This document shows, piece after piece, positions 9,274-18,941 of a DNA stretch of 64,000 nucleotides; position 1 is the first letter of the stretch; every line of letters begins with the position of its first letter. Under the pieces are notes generated by a model, which saw nothing but the letters and a program-made list of their open reading frames with translations, searched no databases and was not told the origin of the DNA. The DNA comes from DASWYT01 sp965246875 (GTDB taxonomy: Bacteria; Pseudomonadota; Alphaproteobacteria; Micavibrionales; SZUA-601), in contig CBDFFU010000003.1 in NCBI GenBank assembly GCA_965246875.1, positions 806,001-870,000 on the forward strand, written 5' to 3'. The position numbers were made by a program, and so were the translations under genes.

Positions 9274-10818
9274 ATGTCCTTTTTACGCGCGACCTTTACC
9301 GTTGGTGCCATGACGATCCTCAGCCGGTTGCTGGGCTTTGCGCGTGATGTTTTGTCAGCCAATATCATGGGGGCGGGGGTTGTAGCCGATGCATTCTTCG
9401 TCGCCCTCAAACTGCCCAACTTTTTCCGCCGCATGACGGCTGAAGGTGCCTTTAGCGTCTCCTTCGTGCCGCTCTTTACGCGCACCTTGCAAGAAGATGG
9501 CACAGATGCTGCCAGTCATTTCGCGTCACAAGCGATGGCCTGGATGATCGCCGTATTATTGCCGGTTTCGATCCTTGCCATTATCTTTATGCCGCACGTC
9601 ATTTTCCTGATCGCGCCGGGGTTCAACACTGACCCGGAACGTTACGCGTTGGGCGTCATGCTATCGCGCATCACCTTTGGTTATCTCTTATTAATGTCAC
9701 TAGTGGCGTTGCTTGGCGGCATTCTCAATACACTGGATCGTTTCGGCCCGTTTGCGGCGGCGCCTGTTCTATTTAATGGTATGATGATCATCATGCTGGT
9801 CTGCGCGACGCCGTTCTTGCCAACCGCTGGTCATGCTTTAGCGATTGGCGTTTTTCTGGCCGGTGTTTTGCAACTCATCTGGATGGTCTGGCACCTCAAA
9901 AAAATCGGTTTCCGCCTTTACTGGGAAAAGCCGGTGTTGAGTACGAAAATCAGACGCCTGTTTTCCTTGATGGGGCCGGGGATCATCGGCGCCTCTGCCG
10001 TGCAGATCAATCTGCTGGTTGATATCATTCTGGCCTCCATGCTGCCGGTGGGTGCAGTGTCCTATCTCTATTACGCTGACCGTCTGAATCAACTACCGCT
10101 GGGTCTGATCGGCACGGCGGTGGGGACGGCCTTATTGCCTAAACTCGCCGCACGTTTTGCGAATAACGATCACGACGGCGCGCAATTCCTGTTTAACCGC
10201 GCACTTGAATTGACGCTGCTACTGACGTTGCCGGCGGCGACCGCCCTGGCTGTCATGCCGCACGAAATTATTGCCGTGTTGTTTGAACGTGGCGCATTCG
10301 ATGCTACGGCCACGGCGCAAACCGCGCGCGCCTTGCTGGCCTATGCGCTGGGTTTGCCAGCCTATGTCGCCATTAAAATTTTTGCGACAACATTATACGC
10401 CCGGGAAGATACCGCCACACCGGTGAAAATCACATTGGTTTGTGTCGCCGTTAATACGGGTCTGGCGTTGTTGCTGATCCATCCGCTGAAACATGTCGGC
10501 CTGGCCTTGGCGACGACGATTGCCGCCTGGCTACAGCTGGCAATCTTTCTGGTGCTGACCTTGCGCCGCAAGCAATTGCACTTTGACGCCATGATGAAAA
10601 AAGCTGTCTTCAAAACAATCTTTATCTGTGCCACCATGAGTATAGTCTTGATCGTCACCCGTATGGGCGCACAGGACTGGATCGCTGCACATGGCATCAA
10701 ACGCCTGGCCGCCGTTGGTGCCATGCTGGCCGCTGGGGGCATCACATTTATTGGCTTGATGCTGGGCTTACGCGTCGTCGATTTCAAACAATGGCGCGGC
10801 TTTTTAGGGCGCGGTTAA
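9274..10818 (+). CDS. murJ: lipid II flippase MurJ
   Basis: Essential MOP-superfamily flippase that moves lipid II across the inner membrane for peptidoglycan synthesis. About 514 residues with some 14 transmembrane helices. Typical MurJ segments are visible: TILSRLLGFARDVLSANIMGA near the N-terminus, DAFFVALKLPNFFRRMTAEGAFS, and YYADRLNQLPLGLIGTAVGT in helix 8. The ATG at 9274 is chosen because it gives the usual MSFLRATFTVGAMT start. An in-frame TTG lies 18 bases upstream. It is followed 21 bases later by trpS, so the two are probably co-transcribed. Confidence 0.95.
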   Translation: MSFLRATFTVGAMTILSRLLGFARDVLSANIMGAGVVADAFFVALKLPNFFRRMTAEGAFSVSFVPLFTRTLQEDGTDAASHFASQAMAWMIAVLLPVSILAIIFMPHVIFLIAPGFNTDPERYALGVMLSRITFGYLLLMSLVALLGGILNTLDRFGPFAAAPVLFNGMMIIMLVCATPFLPTAGHALAIGVFLAGVLQLIWMVWHLKKIGFRLYWEKPVLSTKIRRLFSLMGPGIIGASAVQINLLVDIILASMLPVGAVSYLYYADRLNQLPLGLIGTAVGTALLPKLAARFANNDHDGAQFLFNRALELTLLLTLPAATALAVMPHEIIAVLFERGAFDATATAQTARALLAYALGLPAYVAIKIFATTLYAREDTATPVKITLVCVAVNTGLALLLIHPLKHVGLALATTIAAWLQLAIFLVLTLRRKQLHFDAMMKKAVFKTIFICATMSIVLIVTRMGAQDWIAAHGIKRLAAVGAMLAAGGITFIGLMLGLRVVDFKQWRGFLGRG

Positions 10819-10839
10819 TTCAGAATAAAGGACACAATC

Positions 10840-11847
10840 ATGGGACGTATTTTATCGGGTATGCAAGCCAGCGGTAATTTGACGCTGGGAAATTATCTCG
10901 GGGCGTTAAAGCCATGGGCTAACTTACAACACCACCATGAAGCGTTGTTTTGCATCGTCGATTCTCACGCCATCACTGTTCCGCAAGAACCAGCGGCTTT
11001 GTATCGCAACAGCTTGGAAGCTGCAGCGGCTTATATTGCGGGCGGCGTCGACCTGGCAAAAAGTGCCGTGTTTTTGCAATCACACGTTTCGGCCCATGCC
11101 GAGCTTGGTTGGTTACTGAATTGCTACACGCCCATGGGCTGGTTGAAACGCATGACGCAATTCAAGGACAAAGCGGGCAAAAACCAGGACAGCGTCTCGA
11201 CCGGTTTATTCACTTATCCGGTCTTGATGGCTGCTGATATCTTATTATACGACACGACACACGTGCCGGTGGGCAACGATCAAAAACAGCACGTTGAATT
11301 AACACGCGACATCGCAATCTCGTTCAATCAGCGCTATGGCCGTGACGTGTTTGTCATCCCCGAACCGATGATCCCCCCGACCAGTGCCCGCGTGAAATCC
11401 TTGCGTGACGCTACGAAAAAAATGAGCAAGTCTGATCCCTCAGATATGAGTCGCATTAATTTGATCGACGATGCCGACACGATCCGCGACAAGATCAAGC
11501 GCGCGCAAACCGATAGCGGCGTGATGCCAGCCGATATCGCAGAATTTGCCGAACGTCCGGCCGTTCAAAACCTCGTCGAGATTTACGCCAGCCTGACCGA
11601 TGTTGCTCCACAACTGGTGCTGGAACGTTATGCTGGCCAGCCGTTTGCGCCGTTTAAAACAGACCTGGCGGATTTGATCGTCGATAAGATCACACCCATC
11701 GGCACCCGCATCGGTGAACTGCTCACCGACAAAACTGAATTGGAAAACATCCTGGCCAGTGGTGCCGAGAAGGCGGCGTCCATCGCCAACCCAACCCTGC
11801 GCCGGGTGCAAGAGACGATCGGGTTTGTTTTGCCACGCGGCAACTAG
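10840..11847 (+). CDS. trpS: tryptophanyl-tRNA synthetase
   Basis: Class I aminoacyl-tRNA synthetase charging tRNA-Trp. 335 residues, the standard bacterial length. The HIGH-equivalent TLGN lies in ASGNLTLGNYLGAL near residues 10-23, and the KMSKS loop is at 194-198. The segment GNDQKQHVELTRDIA is the typical TrpRS dimer and active-site region. The ATG follows AAAGGA at good spacing. The murJ-trpS order is common in alphaproteobacteria. Confidence 0.97.
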   Translation: MGRILSGMQASGNLTLGNYLGALKPWANLQHHHEALFCIVDSHAITVPQEPAALYRNSLEAAAAYIAGGVDLAKSAVFLQSHVSAHAELGWLLNCYTPMGWLKRMTQFKDKAGKNQDSVSTGLFTYPVLMAADILLYDTTHVPVGNDQKQHVELTRDIAISFNQRYGRDVFVIPEPMIPPTSARVKSLRDATKKMSKSDPSDMSRINLIDDADTIRDKIKRAQTDSGVMPADIAEFAERPAVQNLVEIYASLTDVAPQLVLERYAGQPFAPFKTDLADLIVDKITPIGTRIGELLTDKTELENILASGAEKAASIANPTLRRVQETIGFVLPRGN

Positions 11848-11855
11848 AGGTCACC

Positions 11856-12356
11856 ATGAAAATCGCCATTCTCTCTGACGCGCATGACCATGCCGATCAT
11901 TTGCGCCAAGTTCTAGCTCAAATTGCATCACTTGGCGCAGAAACGTTGTTGTTTTGTGGTGATTTCTGCGCTCCACCAATGGCTAAAATCATGAGTAGTT
12001 TCAACGGTCCGCTGCATATCGTATTTGGTAACAACGACGGCGATAGGTTTATGATTGCTAAATTAATCGGGCAAGGGGCTAATGTAACGTTGCATGGTGA
12101 ACACGCCGACATCGTCATCAATGGCAAAAAGATTGGTATGACACATTACCCATTCTACGCCGAGAAAATGGCAAAGTCTGGCGATTTTGACTTAGTCTGT
12201 TTCGGCCATGATCATCAGGCTCGGATCGATCAGTACGGCAAAGCGCTGGCTATTAACCCAGGCTGTTTAAATGCGTTTACGGCTGAACAGACTGTCGGAT
12301 TTGCCATCTACGACACAGCCACGCACACAGCCCAGCTCCATTCCCTAACAAACTAA
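11856..12356 (+). CDS. YfcE/MJ0936-type metallophosphoesterase
   Basis: 166-residue calcineurin-like phosphodiesterase. Metal-binding motifs are in order: SDAHDH near residues 7-12 (D-x-H), FCGDF near 33-37 (GD), GNNDGD near 59-64 (GNND), then H of MTHYPF and FGHDHQ near 115 (GHxH). This matches the YfcE/MJ0936 family, small manganese-dependent phosphodiesterases whose natural substrate is unclear. It starts 8 bases after trpS and is likely in the same operon. Confidence 0.85.
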   Translation: MKIAILSDAHDHADHLRQVLAQIASLGAETLLFCGDFCAPPMAKIMSSFNGPLHIVFGNNDGDRFMIAKLIGQGANVTLHGEHADIVINGKKIGMTHYPFYAEKMAKSGDFDLVCFGHDHQARIDQYGKALAINPGCLNAFTAEQTVGFAIYDTATHTAQLHSLTN

Positions 12357-12374
12357 ACGCTGATATAAAAATCC

Positions 12375-12395
12375 AGATCTGTCTTTAGCAGATCT
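12375..12395 (+). terminator. possible weak terminator hairpin after the phosphoesterase gene
   Basis: Arms AGATCTG and CAGATCT with a 7-base loop lie 18 bases after the stop codon. The following bases (CTTAAACAG) have no good U-tract, so termination would be weak or Rho-assisted. Confidence 0.3.
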
Positions 12396-12539
12396 CTTAA
12401 ACAGAAAAGCAAATCAAATTAAGCCTAACTATTTTTCATTATGTTAATAAATAAATGGTTAAAATTAAACTTCCTATGGCACAGCTGATCTGCTAAAACA
12501 ATAAGCTCTTGATACGCCTGATATAAGTTTTTGAGTCTG

Positions 12540-13313
12540 ATGCCGAAAATTCGCTTTTTCCTGTTTGTTTTTTTGTTGATGCTGATCACGGCACCAACAG
12601 CCCATGCTCATTTCTATGTTTACCGCGATCCCGACTTTAAAATTGATGTCACCTATCCCGATGACTGGCGCGCGCAGGGCGGCTTGCCGGGGGATGCCCG
12701 ATATAAAGTCATGGCGCCAAACCCGAATAACGACCAGGCGCAATGCATTATCTTTGCCAAACATGACAGACGCTATCTGATTTACCCGCGCGATTATATC
12801 TCAGACATTTTGGCGCAAGAGATGCAGTGGGACTATTGGGAACAGGCTGTTTCCAAATATGACGATCTCTATTTCTATTACGATAATTTTGGCGCATTAA
12901 ACGGTGGCCCGGCGCGTTACACGCTGGTGGATTACATCGACCGGACGGCGGAAAAAAACACTGATGGCAAAGCGGTGCGCAAACGCGCATGGGTCTATGG
13001 TGCCATTGCCGGTGACCTGCATATCAACGTGCATTGCTCCTCAACGCTCGACAGCTTCGCAGACCATGCCGACGATTTCGGCCAGATCATCGACAGCGTC
13101 ACCTTTCCGGTGCCGTATGCCACCACCTATCGCGGTGCGTATCGCGATTTCCTGAATCGCAAGACATCGTCACCGTTGACCAGCACCATGGGGCCATTGC
13201 TGGTCTATCTGTTGCCGCGTACACCGCTAGCCCGCATCGTTCATTGTCCTAAAAATTCGGAGTATCCGGCATGTTTATTCAAACCGAAACAACGCCTAAT
13301 CCAAACACGCTAA
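12540..13313 (+). CDS. secreted protein of unknown function
   Basis: About 257 residues. A clear Sec signal peptide (MPKIRFFLFVFLLMLITAPTA followed by HAH, cleavage after AHA) points to the periplasm. The mature part has an FKIDVTYPDDWRAQ opening and a beta-rich pattern reminiscent of PsbP/DcrB-like folds, but this is weak. Two cysteines (AQCIIF, VHCSST) may pair. The last 14 codons overlap the start of the nfu gene in another frame, so the C-terminus is either genuinely overlapping or recently extended by loss of an earlier stop. The ATG at 12540 is chosen over an upstream TTG because the signal peptide starts there. Confidence 0.7.
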   Translation: MPKIRFFLFVFLLMLITAPTAHAHFYVYRDPDFKIDVTYPDDWRAQGGLPGDARYKVMAPNPNNDQAQCIIFAKHDRRYLIYPRDYISDILAQEMQWDYWEQAVSKYDDLYFYYDNFGALNGGPARYTLVDYIDRTAEKNTDGKAVRKRAWVYGAIAGDLHINVHCSSTLDSFADHADDFGQIIDSVTFPVPYATTYRGAYRDFLNRKTSSPLTSTMGPLLVYLLPRTPLARIVHCPKNSEYPACLFKPKQRLIQTR

Positions 13314-13849
13314 AATTCTTGCCTGGCGAACTGGTGTTGGCCCACGGCACAGCGCAATTCCGCGACGAAACGGCAGCGCAGCGTTCCCCACTGGCCAGCC
13401 GCTTGCTGCGTTTGAACGGCGTCGATGGCGTGTTCTACGGTCATGACTTTATTTCCGTCACCAAAAACGACGCCAAGGAATGGGCGGTTCTCAAACCGTT
13501 GATTTTGGGATTGGTCATGGATCAATTCAGCGGCGACACCCCCTTGCTGAATGACGAAGACACGTCTGGCACGAACACCGGTACAGTATCTGCCAACAAC
13601 GCAATTTCGGCCGACGATGATCTGACAACGCAAAAAATCAAGGAATTGCTGAACACGCGCGTGCGTCCAGCGGTTGCCATGGATGGCGGCGATATTCAAT
13701 TCCATGCGTTTCAGGACGGCATCGTTTATGTGCAACTACAGGGTGCTTGTGTCGGCTGCCCAAGTTCCACCATGACGCTGAAAGCCGGCATCGAAAACAT
13801 GCTGCGCCATTATATTCCTGAAGTGAATGAAGTCCGCGCAGTCGCTTGA
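13271..13849 (+). CDS. NifU-like iron-sulfur scaffold/carrier protein (Nfu)
   Basis: 192 residues with the two-domain Nfu architecture: an N-terminal Nfu_N domain starting exactly with MFIQTETTPNPNTLKFLPG, a short acidic linker (about 93-118) and a C-terminal NifU domain with DGGDIQFHAF and the cluster-binding C-x-x-C (Cys160, Cys163 in GACVGCPSS). It carries or assembles Fe-S clusters for transfer to client enzymes. The ATG follows GGAG in GGAGTATCCGGC, supporting this start despite the 43-base overlap with the preceding gene. The stop overlaps the tsaB start (TGATG). Confidence 0.92.
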   Translation: MFIQTETTPNPNTLKFLPGELVLAHGTAQFRDETAAQRSPLASRLLRLNGVDGVFYGHDFISVTKNDAKEWAVLKPLILGLVMDQFSGDTPLLNDEDTSGTNTGTVSANNAISADDDLTTQKIKELLNTRVRPAVAMDGGDIQFHAFQDGIVYVQLQGACVGCPSSTMTLKAGIENMLRHYIPEVNEVRAVA

Positions 13850-14484
13850 TGCATCTGCTCATCGACACGGCATTTGATTGCTGTCAGGTCGGGCTGTGGC
13901 ATGGCGATCAATTGTACGACAGCCTGTCGGTCACGGGTGAGGCGCATCACGATGTGATTCTGGCACCGCTGGTCGCCCAACTATTACAGCAAACCAACCA
14001 GACAGTGCGAATGCTGGATGGTGTTGCGGCAATGACTGGCCCTGGACGGTTTACGTCACTTCGCGTTGGCATTGCCTTTGCGCGCGCCTTGGTCTTACCG
14101 AATCATTTGCCACTGGTTGGCATCACAACCGGTGACATCATCCGGTCCACAACACAAACACCGCAACCCGCCTGGCTGGTCATGGTGAAACGCGGCGAGG
14201 TGTTTGCTCAAACGCCAGACATGCCACAACCAATCATGGTGACTCTGCCGGACTTGGCACAATGGCTACAAACACATCAGATTGACGCCATCACGGTTAT
14301 TGGGGCCGGGGTGCCAACCGGCTGGCAGGATATCGTACCAGCTGATGTGCCTTGCACTATCCTTGACCGCTTGCCATTGAATATCATGGGCCAACAAGCC
14401 GCTGCTCAGTTTGCCATACCAAGTACGGAACCGCTGCCCGTCAGACCATTCTACGGCGCTTCAACCGGGGCGTGGGCCACTTAA
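13849..14484 (+). CDS. tsaB: tRNA t6A biosynthesis protein TsaB
   Basis: Non-catalytic partner of TsaD in the complex that transfers the threonylcarbamoyl group to A37 of ANN-decoding tRNAs. About 211 residues of the ASKHA fold. The N-terminal LLIDTAFDCCQVGLW strand pair and the GPGRFTSLRVGIAFARALV segment are typical of TsaB/YeaZ. The ATG overlaps the nfu stop in TGATG, showing translational coupling. The neighbouring rimI and tsaD are not in the window. Confidence 0.9.
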   Translation: MHLLIDTAFDCCQVGLWHGDQLYDSLSVTGEAHHDVILAPLVAQLLQQTNQTVRMLDGVAAMTGPGRFTSLRVGIAFARALVLPNHLPLVGITTGDIIRSTTQTPQPAWLVMVKRGEVFAQTPDMPQPIMVTLPDLAQWLQTHQIDAITVIGAGVPTGWQDIVPADVPCTILDRLPLNIMGQQAAAQFAIPSTEPLPVRPFYGASTGAWAT

Positions 14485-14580
14485 CAGGCAATGCAATCGC
14501 AGATTGGACGTCTTCTTGAATTTTTGTTAATGATCTACACGGTACAGTAAGGCTTATTTTATTAGGATATGGGGCCAGCC

Positions 14581-15678
14581 ATGCGTCGTTATGAATTTCT
14601 GTTACCTGCTGTCACAGTAGCTTTATTAAGCAGTGGTGTGATCGCTCCAGCTCAGGCGGCAACAACAGCAGCTGCCACAATTAACGCCGTCAATAACGCA
14701 TTGGCAGAACCGGCTCCGGTCGCACCAGTGACCTCGTCTTTACCGCAACCGCCAGTTACCGGCCTGCAACCCATTCCAGCCGTACCGGCGACAACAACGA
14801 CCACAACGGTGACAACACCGGCGGTGAACGGCGCACAAACCACTACCCAGACAACAGCTACAACAACCGCTGCCGTGCCGGCTGGCACGACGACCGGTGT
14901 TTCGGTGGCACCTGCAGTGCCACTGACCAAAGAGCAACAAAATCAAGCGGCTGTGCAAGCAATTCTGGGTGATCAAGTCAAGCGCATTGCACCGCCTGTT
15001 CCCGCCCGTGCGATGAATGCAAATGATCTGCTGACACAGGGCGTTGTCGTGACGCCACAGGCTAAAGAGGTCGTCATTGTCAAAAAAGGTGCGGCTGCCA
15101 AAACGGATAAAGCTGTCTATGCCGCCGCGGATCGCGCCTATGTCAGCGGTGAATTTGGTGCCGCGGCGGATATGTATGACCGTGCGTTAAAGAAAAATCC
15201 GAGTAATAAAACCGCTCTCTACGGCAAAGCCTTGTCGCTGCAAAAAGAAGGCCGCGACGATGAAGCTCTGAAAATCTACGAACGTCTGTCGCTGCTGGAT
15301 CCGACCAACGTCAACGCCACCGCCAATTATATGACGCTGTTGCGCAAAAAAGATCCAAAACGTGCGCTGACGCGTCTCGAAGCGCTGCAAATGCAATATC
15401 CGGATCGTCCGGCGTTGCAAGGCCAGATCGGCATGGTCTATGCCGACATGAACGACACGCCAAATGCTATCCGTGCGTTTACCCAAGCCGTTGCTATGGA
15501 CCCAACTAACCCGATTTACCCGTTCAATCTAGGTGCCTTGTATGACCGTTTGGGCAATGATAAAAAAGCCGCCGAAAATTACCGCACCGCTTTGGCGACG
15601 GCCGATCAAAATCCAAATCAAATGAATAAAATTGCATCGGAATCCGTTCGCGCCCGTCTGCGCGATTTGGATGAATAA
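14581..15678 (+). CDS. secreted TPR-repeat protein at the head of the pilus locus
   Basis: About 365 residues. Signal peptide MRRYEFLLPAVTVALLSS with cleavage after AQA. Residues 20-130 are a Thr/Pro/Ala-rich low-complexity linker. From about 175 there are four or more tetratricopeptide repeats (for example YVSGEFGAAADMYDRALKKN and NAIRAFTQAVAMDPTNP). A periplasmic TPR protein starting a pilus operon resembles MshN of MSHA pilus loci or, functionally, PilF/Tgl pilotins, though no lipobox is present. The ATG at 14581 follows GGGG and gives the shorter signal; an upstream ATG at 14569 is possible. It ends 6 bases before the prepilin peptidase gene. Confidence 0.8.
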   Translation: MRRYEFLLPAVTVALLSSGVIAPAQAATTAAATINAVNNALAEPAPVAPVTSSLPQPPVTGLQPIPAVPATTTTTTVTTPAVNGAQTTTQTTATTTAAVPAGTTTGVSVAPAVPLTKEQQNQAAVQAILGDQVKRIAPPVPARAMNANDLLTQGVVVTPQAKEVVIVKKGAAAKTDKAVYAAADRAYVSGEFGAAADMYDRALKKNPSNKTALYGKALSLQKEGRDDEALKIYERLSLLDPTNVNATANYMTLLRKKDPKRALTRLEALQMQYPDRPALQGQIGMVYADMNDTPNAIRAFTQAVAMDPTNPIYPFNLGALYDRLGNDKKAAENYRTALATADQNPNQMNKIASESVRARLRDLDE

Positions 15679-15684
15679 GACCTG

Positions 15685-16485
15685 ATGCTGTATCCGGTTT
15701 GGTTCGATTGGACACTGGTCACATTACTGGGGCTGTTGCTGGGCAGCTTTACCTCCTGCATTGTTTACCGCCTGCCACGTGATTTGCCGATGGCCTTCCG
15801 CCGCAAAGACCAGGCCGATACACGCTATTCCTTTTGCCCGCATTGCCAGCATCGTCTCTACCTATGGGACTTGCTTCCAGTTCTGTCATGGGTTTTTCTG
15901 GGCGGCAAGTGCCGCTATTGCCGCACACCGATTTCAGTCCTTTATCCGGCCATCGAACTCACCACCTTATTATTTTGCCTGCTGAATTTTTATCTATGGC
16001 AGGAATGGAATGCGCTTGTTGTGCTGTTAATGATCACAGCCCCGGTTGCGGTCGGTTTGTTCTACATCGATGCGTTGTGGCGCTTATTGCCGGACAAGCT
16101 GAATCTTTGCTTAGCCTTGCTAGGCTTAGCCTGGATTGCCTTTACGCCGGTCACGTTGCTGAACGGCGTGCTGGCGGCAGCCATTTTGGGCGGCAGTTTC
16201 TGGCTATTGCGCTATGCGTTCTGGCGCTGGCGGCAGGTTGAGGCAATGGGCTTAGGCGACGTTAAGTTTGTCGCCGCTGCAGGTCTATGGCTGGGAACGG
16301 CACCTTTGTCATTATTTTTGTTTTTATGCGGTGGCGTCGGTATCCTCTATGCGCTGATTTATCGCGTTGTGACCAAAGAGAAACTTTTTCCGTTTGGTCC
16401 AGCCTTGATCATCTCTTGGTGGATTTGCACATTGCTGCCCTTTACCTTTCTTAAGAATTTCCTTACCCCTTTGCTCTTACCTTAA
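15685..16485 (+). CDS. pilD: prepilin peptidase/N-methyltransferase (PilD family)
   Basis: Bifunctional inner-membrane aspartic protease that cleaves prepilin leaders and methylates the new N-terminal residue. 266 residues with about eight membrane helices. The zinc-binding cysteine quartet is intact (CPHC at 51-54, CRYC at 76-79). The catalytic aspartates are visible: one in the YIDALWRLLPDKLN segment after helix 4 and one in GLGDVK (Asp192). It is the processing enzyme for the seven prepilins encoded downstream. Confidence 0.95.
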   Translation: MLYPVWFDWTLVTLLGLLLGSFTSCIVYRLPRDLPMAFRRKDQADTRYSFCPHCQHRLYLWDLLPVLSWVFLGGKCRYCRTPISVLYPAIELTTLLFCLLNFYLWQEWNALVVLLMITAPVAVGLFYIDALWRLLPDKLNLCLALLGLAWIAFTPVTLLNGVLAAAILGGSFWLLRYAFWRWRQVEAMGLGDVKFVAAAGLWLGTAPLSLFLFLCGGVGILYALIYRVVTKEKLFPFGPALIISWWICTLLPFTFLKNFLTPLLLP

Positions 16486-16547
16486 ACAGTAGATTAAGAC
16501 GATAAGATTTCATACGCATAAGCGTATCATCAGCAGGAGACATGGTT

Positions 16548-17774
16548 ATGGACATTGCCGAGCTATTGAGTTTTGCCAAACAAAACTCTGCATCGGATTT
16601 GCATTTATCGCCAACCAATCCGCCTATTATCCGTGTGCATGGTGAAATGATCCGTTTAAAAGCCGATGCGCTGACGGGTGATGGTATCCGCCAGATGATT
16701 TACAGCATCATGACTGAGCATCAGCGCAGTCTGTATGAAGCCAATCTGGAAACCGACTTTGCAATTTCGTTTTCCGATAGCGCCCGTTTCCGGGTCAATG
16801 CGTTTACCACACGCAGTGGCCCAGCCGCCGTCTTTCGATCCATCCCGACCGTTGTGCCAAGCCTTGACAGTTTGAACCCGCCGCCGATCCTCAAACGTCT
16901 GGCAGAACTGGAGCGGGGTATTGTGTTGGTCACGGGTCCGACCGGTTCTGGGAAATCGACAACTCTGGCATCGATGATCAATCACATCAACGAAAACTTT
17001 AAAAAACACATTATTACGATCGAAGACCCTGTCGAATTTTACCACACCTCAAAACAATCGCTGGTCAATCACCGTGAACTGGGCGTCGATACACGCTCGT
17101 TTGCTGCAGCGCTGAAAAGCGCGCTGCGGGAAGATCCAGATGTTATTCTGGTTGGCGAGATGCGCGATTACGAGACAATTTCGTTAGCCCTGACCGCTGC
17201 CGAAACGGGTCACTTGGTGTTTGGTACCATTCACTCAAGTTCAGCTGCTAAAACCATTGACCGTATTATTGACGTGTTTCCGGGTGAAGAAAAAGATATG
17301 ATTCGCTCCATGCTGTCGAACTCTTTGCAGGCAATTGTAACGCAGACATTGTTAAAACGTGCCGACACATCGGGTCGGGTGGCCGCTCATGAAATTCTGG
17401 TCGGCACAAACGCGATTCGCAACCTGATCCGCGAAAATCAGGTGGCCCAGATTTACTCGATGATTCAAGTGGGTGTCCGCTCCGGGATGCAAACCATGGA
17501 GGATGCCGTTACCGCATTGCGCAATGAAGGCATCATCAGCCCAGATGAAGCAAACCGGGTGTTGCTGAAAGCGTCTGAGTCTAATCTTACCGAGACGGAT
17601 GCTGCCAATATTGATAAATTGCGTGCTAAAAATAAAAACGTCGAGGAAACGCGTAGTAACGTTGCAGTTGCGCGCCAAAGCGTCGATCCAACGAATCAAT
17701 CACGCGGCACGGCAGCTCCCATGACACGCGACAATGCCGGCAATAACGAGACTGACACAGGATATTCCTTTTAA
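16548..17774 (+). CDS. pilT: type IV pilus retraction ATPase PilT
   Basis: Hexameric GspE-superfamily ATPase that depolymerises pili. About 408 residues. MDIAELLSFAKQNSASDLHLS is the standard PilT opening, which sets the start at the second ATG, 8 bases after AGGAG. Walker A GPTGSGKS is near 130-137, followed by the Asp box (ITIEDPVEF), Walker B (DPDVILVGEMRD), His box (AAETGHLVFGTIH) and the PilT-specific AIRNLIRE motif needed for retraction. The C-terminal 60 residues are polar and longer than usual. The stop overlaps the pilU start (TAATG). Confidence 0.95.
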   Translation: MDIAELLSFAKQNSASDLHLSPTNPPIIRVHGEMIRLKADALTGDGIRQMIYSIMTEHQRSLYEANLETDFAISFSDSARFRVNAFTTRSGPAAVFRSIPTVVPSLDSLNPPPILKRLAELERGIVLVTGPTGSGKSTTLASMINHINENFKKHIITIEDPVEFYHTSKQSLVNHRELGVDTRSFAAALKSALREDPDVILVGEMRDYETISLALTAAETGHLVFGTIHSSSAAKTIDRIIDVFPGEEKDMIRSMLSNSLQAIVTQTLLKRADTSGRVAAHEILVGTNAIRNLIRENQVAQIYSMIQVGVRSGMQTMEDAVTALRNEGIISPDEANRVLLKASESNLTETDAANIDKLRAKNKNVEETRSNVAVARQSVDPTNQSRGTAAPMTRDNAGNNETDTGYSF

Positions 17775-18874
17775 TGAATCCCATTCTTATTCCTTTGCTG
17801 CAATCCATGAGCGATCGGGATGCGTCCGATCTCTACCTGACTGTCAATCAGCCGCCCTTGCTGCGCATAGATGATGACATGCATCCCGTCGATGGTCATG
17901 AGTCACTCACCTTGGAACAGGTCAATGATATCGTCAAAGATATTTTGACCGAACAGCAGCAACGTGAATTTGATGTGCGTCACGAGATGAACTTTTCATT
18001 GGGTCTTCAGCAAGTGGGTCGTTTTCGTGTCAATATTATGCACCAGCGCCAGACGCCAACGCTGGTATTTCGGGCTATCAAACGCGACATTCCGACTTTT
18101 CAGTCGCTGGGACTGCCAGATTATTTGCGCGAGCTGGTTATGTTGAAGCGCGGGATCGTGATTATCTGTGGCATGACCGGTTCAGGAAAATCAACGACAT
18201 TGGCGTCCATGATGGATTACCGCAACAAGACTGCAACAGGCCATTTAATCACTATCGAAGATCCTATCGAATTTTTGCACATGCATCAGAAAAGCATTGT
18301 CAGCCAGCGTGAGATCGGCGTCGATACCGATAACTATCACGTCGCTCTGAAAAATGCGTTTCGCCAGAAACCGGATGTGATTATGGTGGGTGAGGTGCGT
18401 GACCGCTATGTGATGGAACAGGCTCTGGTCGCGGCGGAAACCGGCCATTTATGTTTGACGACGATTCATGCCAATAACGCTTATCAAGCGATTGAACGCA
18501 TTCTCAATTTCTTTGACCAGGTTCATGTGCCACAAGTTCGTCTCAACTTGGCCTTGAATGTCCGTGCCATCATTTCACAACGGTTGGTGCCATCCAGCAA
18601 GGGCGGGCGTGTTTTGGCCTACGAAGTGATGTTGAATGAAGGTTATGTGAAAGAACTGATTTTGCGCGGTGAAACGTCAAAAATCCGTGAGGTCATTAGC
18701 CAAAATAATGCGATCGGCATGATTACTTTTGACCAAACGCTTTTGCGGCTGTACAAAGAAGGTGTCATTACCGACCAGACGGCATTAGCGGAAGCAGACA
18801 TGCCGGTTGACATGGACCTCCAGATCAAAAAAGATAAAGTTGCAGATAATTTCAATTCCCGCTGGCGTTCATGA
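17774..18874 (+). CDS. pilU: PilT-dependent retraction ATPase PilU
   Basis: 366-residue PilT paralogue. Walker A is GMTGSGKS at 133-140 with Met replacing the usual Pro/Asp. Also present are the Asp box LITIEDPIEF, Walker B KPDVIMVGEVRD and His box TGHLCLTTIHANNA. PilU usually augments retraction force and depends on PilT. The ATG overlaps the pilT stop, so the two are translationally coupled. Having both genes argues for a dynamic, twitching-type or DNA/surface-retracting pilus rather than a static one. Confidence 0.92.
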   Translation: MNPILIPLLQSMSDRDASDLYLTVNQPPLLRIDDDMHPVDGHESLTLEQVNDIVKDILTEQQQREFDVRHEMNFSLGLQQVGRFRVNIMHQRQTPTLVFRAIKRDIPTFQSLGLPDYLRELVMLKRGIVIICGMTGSGKSTTLASMMDYRNKTATGHLITIEDPIEFLHMHQKSIVSQREIGVDTDNYHVALKNAFRQKPDVIMVGEVRDRYVMEQALVAAETGHLCLTTIHANNAYQAIERILNFFDQVHVPQVRLNLALNVRAIISQRLVPSSKGGRVLAYEVMLNEGYVKELILRGETSKIREVISQNNAIGMITFDQTLLRLYKEGVITDQTALAEADMPVDMDLQIKKDKVADNFNSRWRS

Positions 18875-18941
18875 GAATGTTAACGATTCAGCAGGAATTT
18901 AATGTCCATAGTATGATTGAATAGTGTTTAAAGGATAGAAC

